5,906 nucleotides of DNA from a bacterium (GTDB taxonomy: Bacteria > AUK180), in the NCBI GenBank assembly GCA_021162505.1, contig JAGGYO010000208.1, forward strand, positions 1 to 5,906, read 5' to 3'. Shown one piece after another: positions 1 to 4,639 of the stretch. The translations under genes were made by a program, and so were the position numbers. Each line of letters starts with the position of its first letter. Within the stretch, counting starts at the first letter, position 1. The notes under the pieces were generated by a model. The model ran no database searches. It saw only the letters and a program-made list of their open reading frames with translations, and had not been told where the DNA came from.

Positions 1-737
1 AAAGCAACCCCATATGTAAAAATATACTCTGATTCACTTGTGGTATGCCAAATAGCATCACAATTTTCATATATCGTGTTGCATGTGCTGTAACCATACC
101 TATAATAGTATGTCTTTAACCCTAACAATAACTGGAAAACACCGTATTTTGCATTTAAAAGATTTAAACCTATTTTTAGATCTATCAATAATCCGGACTC
201 ATTTGAATAATAGCCATCTCCGGATAAATAATAACCCAACCCTCCGGAAAATATGGGAGATATAGATTTAGATGTATCAAAGATCTTATATCCCAAAGTA
301 ATATTTAACATGGAAAAAAGAGAGTTATCTGCTAAAAATCCAAATTCCGCAAAAAAAAATCCGTATTTGTTTTTCTTAAATGGAAACTCCATAGAAAAAT
401 TACAACCTTCTATATTTTCCGTTTCAAATCCAAAAAGATTGAAGAGAAGATGTAGTTTTTTAAACTTTCCATATATTCCCTTATTATTTGTTCTTTCAAC
501 ATTTTTTATATTGGTCTCTTCAACTTTTTTAATTTTTTCAATATCCTCCCATTTGAAGCATAGAATATTTCTGCCAAGCGTCTTGATGGTGACGGATTCA
601 TTTGGAATCAATTCCAATAATTCACCATAAAAAATATTTTTATTCTTAAGGTAGATATTATAATGATCACTGCTTGAAATGGTAGAAACAGCGACAAAAA
701 AAATCAATATTACGAAAACACTTCTCATATTTTTCAT
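1..737 (-). CDS. Exported, probably outer-membrane beta-barrel protein, function unknown (3' end outside window)
   Basis: The reverse strand is open from the ATG at 737 to the window edge (245 codons, no stop), so the C-terminus is missing. Residues 1-23 look like a signal peptide: a basic start (MKNMR), a hydrophobic core (VFVILIFFVAV), then a polar Ser-rich stretch before D24. No lipobox cysteine is visible. Residues 26-70 form a small beta-rich unit (IYLKNKNIFYGELLELIPNE, then VTIKTL and KWEDIEKIK). I associate this pattern with N-terminal domains of envelope proteins in Bacteroidota-like bacteria. A charged Lys/Glu/Asn linker covers about 66-95. From about 96 onward, alternating hydrophobic and aromatic strands rich in Gly, Tyr and Phe suggest a membrane barrel. 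C219 and C226 sit seven residues apart in a probable loop. The start at 737 is chosen because AGAGAG lies 5 bases upstream and an in-frame TAG lies just before it; M4 at 728 is a weaker alternative. The gene diverges from the ferredoxin oxidoreductase operon. Confidence is good that it is a gene, moderate for outer-membrane location, and there is no evidence of specific function. Confidence 0.8.
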   Translation of the reverse strand, partial: MKNMRSVFVILIFFVAVSTISSSDHYNIYLKNKNIFYGELLELIPNESVTIKTLGRNILCFKWEDIEKIKKVEETNIKNVERTNNKGIYGKFKKLHLLFNLFGFETENIEGCNFSMEFPFKKNKYGFFFAEFGFLADNSLFSMLNITLGYKIFDTSKSISPIFSGGLGYYLSGDGYYSNESGLLIDLKIGLNLLNAKYGVFQLLLGLKTYYYRYGYSTCNTIYENCDAIWHTTSESEYIFTYGVA

Positions 738-763
738 AAATACTCTCTACTAACTCCTTATGG

Positions 764-792
764 ATTATACTATTTTGCTATTAATAAATCAA
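764..792 (-). promoter_or_regulatory. Sigma70-like promoter for the outer-membrane protein gene
   Basis: Read on the minus strand, TTGATT (787-792) is followed after exactly 17 bases by a perfect TATAAT (764-769). This places a transcript start near base 757, about 20 bases before the ATG at 737. An A/T-rich tract (793-816) lies just upstream of the -35 box and could act as an UP element. Assignment is by motif match and position only. Confidence 0.6.
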
Positions 793-819
793 GATTTTTA
801 AAAAAAAATAAAAAAATAC

Positions 820-847
820 TTGAATTAAAATTTTAAAGTGGTATCAT
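820..847 (+). promoter_or_regulatory. Sigma70-like promoter for the ferredoxin oxidoreductase operon
   Basis: TTGAAT (820-825) and TATCAT (842-847) are separated by 16 bases and each differs from consensus at one position. A run of A with one T (800-816) directly precedes the -35 box. The expected transcript start is near 854, giving a 20-base leader that contains the GGAGG ribosome site. A start at this place would exclude GTG 838 as the first codon of the operon. If the organism uses Bacteroidota-type promoters, this motif match would mean less. Confidence 0.45.
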
Positions 848-864
848 TAAATATTAAGATAATT

Positions 865-869
865 GGAGG
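865..869 (+). promoter_or_regulatory. Ribosome binding site deciding the gamma-subunit start
   Basis: GGAGG ends four bases before the ATG at 874. The in-frame GTG at 838 has no comparable site upstream, and the 12 extra residues it would add do not belong to the family's N-terminus. The family normally begins a few residues before the GRGGQG motif. Confidence 0.75.
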
Positions 870-873
870 TCAT

Positions 874-1431
874 ATGATAGAAATAAGACTACATGGTCGT
901 GGCGGGCAAGGTGCAGTAAAGGCAGCTGAAATCTTGGCTAAAGCCGCATTTTATGATGGTAAGATCGTTCAATCTTTCCCATTTTTCGGTGTTGAACGAA
1001 GAGGCGCTCCCGTGCAAGCATTTACAAGAATAAGCGATGATCCCATCAGGGTGCATTCTTATATTTACGAACCCGATGTATTGATCGTGCTTGACCCTAC
1101 ATTGGTTGGTGCGGAAGGCATAGATATAATTGAAGGGATAAAGGATAATGGGAAGATCGTTATTAATTCAACAAAAGATCCTTCTGATTTTGAATTTCAC
1201 AATAAGAACGGGGTCCAAGTATATACCGTTGATGCTACGGCTATTGCATTGAAATTTCATCTCGGTAGTGCAAGCGCGCCAATTGTCAATACAGCGATCG
1301 TCGGCGCCATTGCCAAGGTTACCGGTTTGGTTTCAATAGATGCGGTAAAAAAAGCCATCATCGATACCATCCCCAGATATAAGGAAGAAAATGCTGCTGC
1401 TGCAGAAGACACCTTTAATAATGTAAAATAG
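874..1431 (+). CDS. porG: 2-oxoacid:ferredoxin oxidoreductase, gamma subunit (pyruvate / 2-oxoisovalerate type)
   Basis: This is the gamma subunit of a four-subunit, thiamine-diphosphate-dependent 2-oxoacid:ferredoxin oxidoreductase. The cytoplasmic enzyme converts 2-oxoacid + CoA + oxidised ferredoxin to acyl-CoA + CO2 + reduced ferredoxin. Gamma is the small domain that packs against alpha/beta and helps build the CoA site. The 185-residue length from ATG 874 is normal. Diagnostic motifs are HGRGGQG at residues 7-13, FFGVERRGAPV at 37-47, the strand DVLIVLDP in the middle, and NTAIVGAIAKVTG followed by a helical tail near the C-terminus. It is the first gene of the operon; the next start follows the stop by 9 bp, and the AGGAG ribosome site for that gene overlaps the TAG stop. 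Gamma does not reveal substrate: in Pyrococcus one gamma serves both the pyruvate and the 2-oxoisovalerate enzyme. Family assignment is very secure; the choice of por over vor as a name is conventional. Confidence 0.95.
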   Translation: MIEIRLHGRGGQGAVKAAEILAKAAFYDGKIVQSFPFFGVERRGAPVQAFTRISDDPIRVHSYIYEPDVLIVLDPTLVGAEGIDIIEGIKDNGKIVINSTKDPSDFEFHNKNGVQVYTVDATAIALKFHLGSASAPIVNTAIVGAIAKVTGLVSIDAVKKAIIDTIPRYKEENAAAAEDTFNNVK

Positions 1432-1440
1432 GAGAACGAT

Positions 1441-1728
1441 ATGGATAAAGAAAAAAAATATGAATTTAATAAAACGGAAGAATATCCCAAAATGGTAGTT
1501 TCTTTTGGTTCCACTTTGACCAATAAGACGGCATCTTGGAGAACCTTTAAACCCGTTATCAATGAAGACAAATGTATTGGTTGCGGTATATGTTGGAAAT
1601 TTTGTCCGGAACCGGCAATTACACCGACAAATCCGCCGAAGATAATATATGATTATTGCAAGGGATGTGGTATCTGCATAGTTGAATGTCCGGTTAATGC
1701 AATTGATAAAGTAGATGAGAAAAGATAG
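1441..1728 (+). CDS. porD: 2-oxoacid:ferredoxin oxidoreductase, delta subunit (2x[4Fe-4S] ferredoxin-like)
   Basis: This 95-residue polyferredoxin-like subunit carries electrons from the catalytic beta subunit to external ferredoxin. Two complete CxxCxxCxxxCP motifs are present: C45, C48, C51, C55-P56 and C73, C76, C79, C83-P84, so two [4Fe-4S] clusters are expected. The N-terminal extension (about residues 15-40, with GSTLTNKTASWRTFKPVI) is characteristic of delta subunits and separates them from free ferredoxins. The segment around the first cluster, ICWKFCPEPAI, resembles archaeal VorD as I remember it more than PorD, which has a Tyr-rich segment there. The AGGAG site (1430-1434) overlaps the stop of the gamma gene and lies 6 bases from the ATG. 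The following alpha gene starts 9 bp after the TAG stop with the same layout. Function is secure; substrate branch is inference. Confidence 0.95.
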   Translation: MDKEKKYEFNKTEEYPKMVVSFGSTLTNKTASWRTFKPVINEDKCIGCGICWKFCPEPAITPTNPPKIIYDYCKGCGICIVECPVNAIDKVDEKR

Positions 1729-1737
1729 GAGCTGTAA

Positions 1738-2895
1738 ATGAAAAAAGTAGTTATAAACGGAGATTTTGCCGCATCTTATGGTGCTTTGAGTGCAGAAGTA
1801 AAATTTATCGCAGCATACCCAATCACCCCTCAAACTCTGGTGGTTGAAAAACTGTCGGAACTTGTTTCAGATGGTGAATTGAAGGCGAGTTTTGTAAAAG
1901 TTGAATCCGAACATTCGGCAATGGCAGCTTGTATGGGAGCGGAAGCCGCAGGCGTTAGAAGTTTTACAGCTACATCATCACAGGGTCTTTTACTTATGTC
2001 GGAAGTATTGCATTGGTCGGCAAGAGCAAGATTACCTATTGTAATGTCAAATGTTAATAGAGCCGTAGGACCCGGTTGGTCAATATGGGCTGATGACACC
2101 GATTCAATTTCACAAAGAGATACAGGTTGGATGCAAGTTTATGTTGAAAATAATCAAGAAGTTTACGACGCGATACTTATGGGTTACAAGATCAGTGAAG
2201 ACCCCGGCATATTATTACCTACCATGGTGAATTTGGATGCATTTTTCCTTTCACATACATCAGAGATCGTGGAGATGATAGATACTGAGGATGTAAGGAA
2301 ATTCTTACCTCCTTATGATCCTAAATACAAACTTGATGTTAATGACCCACATGCTTTTGGCGCCTTAACATCACCCGAATATTATTATGAATTTACTGTA
2401 AAGATCCATAAAGCAATGATCAAAGCTAAGAGAAAAATTCAAGAAGTGGGTAAAGAGTTCGGAGATAAATTCGGCAGATATTATGATATGACCGAAGCGT
2501 ATAAAACGGAAGATGCAGATATTATTCTTGTAACACACGGAACCATTGCAGGAACTGCAAAGGAAACGGTGGACAGATTAAGAGCAGAAGGCAAAAAAGT
2601 TGGAAATTTAAAGATAAGATATTTAAGACCATTCCCGGATGAACAGGTCTATGAACATTTGAAGAATGCAAAAAAGATCGTTGTTGTTGACAGAAGTATA
2701 TCCTATGGAAAAGAAGGAGCATTCTATTCGGAAACAAAAGCGTCTCTTTTTGATTATAACCTTTTCGTTCCTACCTATGGAATGATAGCAGGCCTTGGCG
2801 GCCGCGATGTTTCCATTCAGACAATAAGAGAAATAGTTAAAACAGCGGAAGACAATGAACCTAATAAAATATTTTTTATAGGAGAGAAGAAATGA
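1738..2895 (+). CDS. porA: 2-oxoacid:ferredoxin oxidoreductase, alpha subunit
   Basis: The alpha subunit pairs with beta to form the thiamine diphosphate active site and supplies residues that hold the 2-oxoacid substrate. Its 385 residues match the family length. Domain I shows the YPITPQT motif at 27-33 (its Thr-Pro-x-Thr lines the active site in known structures), VESEHSA at 55-61, ATSSQGL at 78-84, and RLPIVMSNVNRA at 98-109, whose R108 corresponds to the substrate-carboxylate arginine region. Then come GWSIWADDTDS (113-123) and QRDTGWMQ (126-133). Domain II runs from about 258 (DADIILVTHGTIAGTAKE) to about 345, and a GLGGRD turn lies at 352-357. The segment after NRA (GPGWSIW) is closer, from memory, to archaeal VorA (PPWSxW) than to PorA (xPINIxxD). 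AGGAG (1727-1731) overlaps the preceding stop, 6 bases from the ATG. The TGA stop overlaps the beta-gene ATG as ATGA, which suggests translational coupling of alpha and beta in equal amounts. Confidence 0.95.
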   Translation: MKKVVINGDFAASYGALSAEVKFIAAYPITPQTLVVEKLSELVSDGELKASFVKVESEHSAMAACMGAEAAGVRSFTATSSQGLLLMSEVLHWSARARLPIVMSNVNRAVGPGWSIWADDTDSISQRDTGWMQVYVENNQEVYDAILMGYKISEDPGILLPTMVNLDAFFLSHTSEIVEMIDTEDVRKFLPPYDPKYKLDVNDPHAFGALTSPEYYYEFTVKIHKAMIKAKRKIQEVGKEFGDKFGRYYDMTEAYKTEDADIILVTHGTIAGTAKETVDRLRAEGKKVGNLKIRYLRPFPDEQVYEHLKNAKKIVVVDRSISYGKEGAFYSETKASLFDYNLFVPTYGMIAGLGGRDVSIQTIREIVKTAEDNEPNKIFFIGEKK

Positions 2896-3797
2896 ATCAG
2901 GAAAAAAAGAAATTAACAATTACTATACCGGAAGAAGAGATAATGCAAGCCGGTCACCTTGCTTGTCAGGGCTGTGGTGCTGCCATTGCCATGCGATATG
3001 CTTTGAAAGCCCTGGGTAAAGATATAATTTTAGATTTCCCCGCTTGCTGTTGGTCGGTAATAGACGGACCTTTCCCATATTCTGCAACACAAGTTCCTCT
3101 GTTCCACACCGCATTTGAGACCGCGGCAGCCGTTGCATCCGGGATAACCAATGGAATTCAGGCAATAGGTAACGATCATACTACTGTAATGGCTTGGGCC
3201 GGCGACGGCGGAACTTTTGATATTGGAATCCAAGCACTTTCAGGTGCTGCGGAAAGAAATGATAATTTGATATATACGGTTTATGATAATGAAGCATATA
3301 TGAATACAGGAATTCAAAGATCGTCAGCAACACCCCATGGTGCGTGGACAACAACTACACCGGTAAAACATTTTAAAAAGGGTGAGAAAAAAGATATTGA
3401 TTCTATCCTTGTTGCCCATGGTATTCCATATTTGGCTACAACATCAATTGCTTATGCAGAAGATATGGTGAAAAAATATAAAAGAGCAAAAGAGATCAGA
3501 GGGACTAAGTTCATGCATGTTTTTGCGCCGTGTCCAACCGGCTGGAAATCAGATCCCGCAATGACGGTAAAATTGGCTAAATTGGCAGTGGAAACAGGCG
3601 TTTTCCCTCTATATGAAGTGGTGAACGGTAAATATAAGTTAAGTATCAAACCCAAAGAATTAAAACCTGTTGAAGAATATTTAAAATTGCAGGGAAGATT
3701 TAAACATTTACAAAAAGATGATATTGACTATATTCAAAAGAAGGTAATTGAAAAATGGGAAATACTTTTGAAAAAAGTCGAGATGTTCGGAGAATAG
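2892..3797 (+). CDS. porB: 2-oxoacid:ferredoxin oxidoreductase, beta subunit (thiamine diphosphate and [4Fe-4S] binding)
   Basis: This is the catalytic beta subunit, which binds thiamine diphosphate and one [4Fe-4S] cluster. At 301 residues it is of normal length. The thiamine-diphosphate/Mg motif begins at GDGGT (104-108) and continues through QALSGAAER (114-122) to YDNEAYMNTGIQRSS (131-145), a family hallmark. The four cluster cysteines can be placed: C25 and C28 (HLACQGCG), C53 (with an extra C52 beside it, PACCW), and C214 (FAPCPTGW). The strings PACCxxxIxGPxPYSA, LFHTAFET and EEYLKLQGRFK resemble archaeal VorB in my memory, whereas PorB has an ATGC and a WIHVAFEN version. A pyruvate enzyme is therefore not assured. 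The start ATG overlaps the alpha stop (ATGA), and AGGAG (2880-2884) lies 7 bases upstream inside the end of the alpha gene. Keto-glutarate enzymes are less likely because their beta subunits lack the EAYMNTGIQ string. Confidence 0.95.
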   Translation: MNQEKKKLTITIPEEEIMQAGHLACQGCGAAIAMRYALKALGKDIILDFPACCWSVIDGPFPYSATQVPLFHTAFETAAAVASGITNGIQAIGNDHTTVMAWAGDGGTFDIGIQALSGAAERNDNLIYTVYDNEAYMNTGIQRSSATPHGAWTTTTPVKHFKKGEKKDIDSILVAHGIPYLATTSIAYAEDMVKKYKRAKEIRGTKFMHVFAPCPTGWKSDPAMTVKLAKLAVETGVFPLYEVVNGKYKLSIKPKELKPVEEYLKLQGRFKHLQKDDIDYIQKKVIEKWEILLKKVEMFGE

Positions 3798-3814
3798 ACA
3801 AAAAGTATAATAAT

Positions 3815-4639
3815 ATGGAAAAATATAATGTAAAACCTCTATTAAAAAAGGTAAAATCGGATATTGCAGAAAAAGTATCTACCCTTGAGAAAACCCTATC
3901 ACTTGCTTTGCTTTTGGGAAAAGAAGGGCCGGATGCGATATATTATGCTGATTCATTAATAAAAAAAGGTACTAAATTAGGTTTTAAGGTAGAATTGATA
4001 CATTATAATAGCAAAAACGAGTGGATGGAACTATTTAATTCCAAATTAGAGAAATTTACAGGAATATTACCCTTGGCTCCATACCCGGAATACATTTCAG
4101 GAAAAGAGTTGGAAATGGTCCCATTTGAAAAAGATGTGGATGCGTCAAATATCCTTCACCTGGGACATCTGTTTGCAGGCTTAAAAACAGAATTTGCACC
4201 GGCTACAGCATTAAGTGCTTTTTATATTGCAAAAGATCATTTTCATAATGAGCTAAAAGGTAAGGATATCGTTATTGTAGGGAGATCATTGAGAGTAGGC
4301 AAACCCCTAATCCCTTTATTTTTATCAGAAAATGCCACTGTAACTATTTGCCATTCAAAAACCGTTGATCTTCCACAAAAGATCAAAAGGGCAGATATAG
4401 TTATTTGTGCCATAGGAAGGGGTAATTTTTTTAAAAGTTCAATGTTTCGAACTGGTCAATTAATAGTTGATGTTGGGATAAATAGAATAGAAAACGGCTT
4501 TTCCGGCGATGTGGATATGAATGATCTTGAAGAAAGCAGGCTTGATGTTATGGTAACTCCGGTTCCCGGAGGTGTAGGTTCACTTACTTCATATTTGCTT
4601 TATAAAAACTTACTTTATTTAAATGATCTACAAAAATAA
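3815..4639 (+). CDS. folD: FolD-like protein (methylenetetrahydrofolate dehydrogenase/cyclohydrolase family) with altered catalytic residues
   Basis: FolD interconverts 5,10-methylene-, 5,10-methenyl- and 10-formyl-tetrahydrofolate using NAD(P). The 274 residues from ATG 3815 align with FolD along their whole length. The N-terminal helix KPLLKKVKSDIAEKV is followed by LALLLGKEG (30-38), GILPLAPYP (83-91) and KDVDA (106-110). The Rossmann half holds IVIVGRSLRVGKP (152-164), ADIVICAIG (193-201), IVDVGIN (217-223), GDVD (231-234) and TPVPGGVGSLT (248-258), all well preserved. The folate half is not. The lysine of the YxxxK motif reads S47 or L48 depending on alignment; the glutamine of the GIL(V)Q(L)PLP motif reads L87; and the PCTPxG loop reads PATALS (129-134). 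D109 remains. Two possible starts exist. ATG 3755 would overlap the beta gene by 43 bp and add 20 residues not found in FolD; ATG 3815 fits the family but lacks a Shine-Dalgarno site, 17 bases after the beta-gene stop. Family membership is secure; normal bifunctional activity is doubtful. Confidence 0.85.
   Translation: MEKYNVKPLLKKVKSDIAEKVSTLEKTLSLALLLGKEGPDAIYYADSLIKKGTKLGFKVELIHYNSKNEWMELFNSKLEKFTGILPLAPYPEYISGKELEMVPFEKDVDASNILHLGHLFAGLKTEFAPATALSAFYIAKDHFHNELKGKDIVIVGRSLRVGKPLIPLFLSENATVTICHSKTVDLPQKIKRADIVICAIGRGNFFKSSMFRTGQLIVDVGINRIENGFSGDVDMNDLEESRLDVMVTPVPGGVGSLTSYLLYKNLLYLNDLQK

Noticed and set aside
190..247. Repeated TCCGGA-like hexamers as a repeat family or operator
   Set aside because: They are short, unevenly spaced and fall on Ser-Gly codons of the barrel protein; chance and codon use explain them.
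83..630. Two plus-strand open frames (83-265 and 253-630)
   Set aside because: They lie opposite a minus-strand frame that is open for 245 codons, begins with a signal peptide and has a good promoter. The plus-strand products have no recognisable motif and low-complexity composition.
838..873. GTG at 838 as start of the gamma subunit
   Set aside because: It has no ribosome site and lies upstream of the transcript start predicted from TTGAAT/TATCAT. ATG 874 has GGAGG and gives the normal family N-terminus.
1257..2099. Minus-strand frames opposite the gamma, delta and alpha genes
   Set aside because: They are antisense to strongly conserved oxidoreductase subunits and show no domain, ribosome site or promoter of their own.
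2522..3655. Minus-strand frames opposite the alpha and beta genes
   Set aside because: They mirror conserved coding sequence in other frames, overlap each other in several frames, and have no recognisable product.
3815..4639. FolD-like gene as a pseudogene
   Set aside because: The frame is intact over the full family length and the nucleotide-binding motifs are precise, so altered function is more likely than decay.
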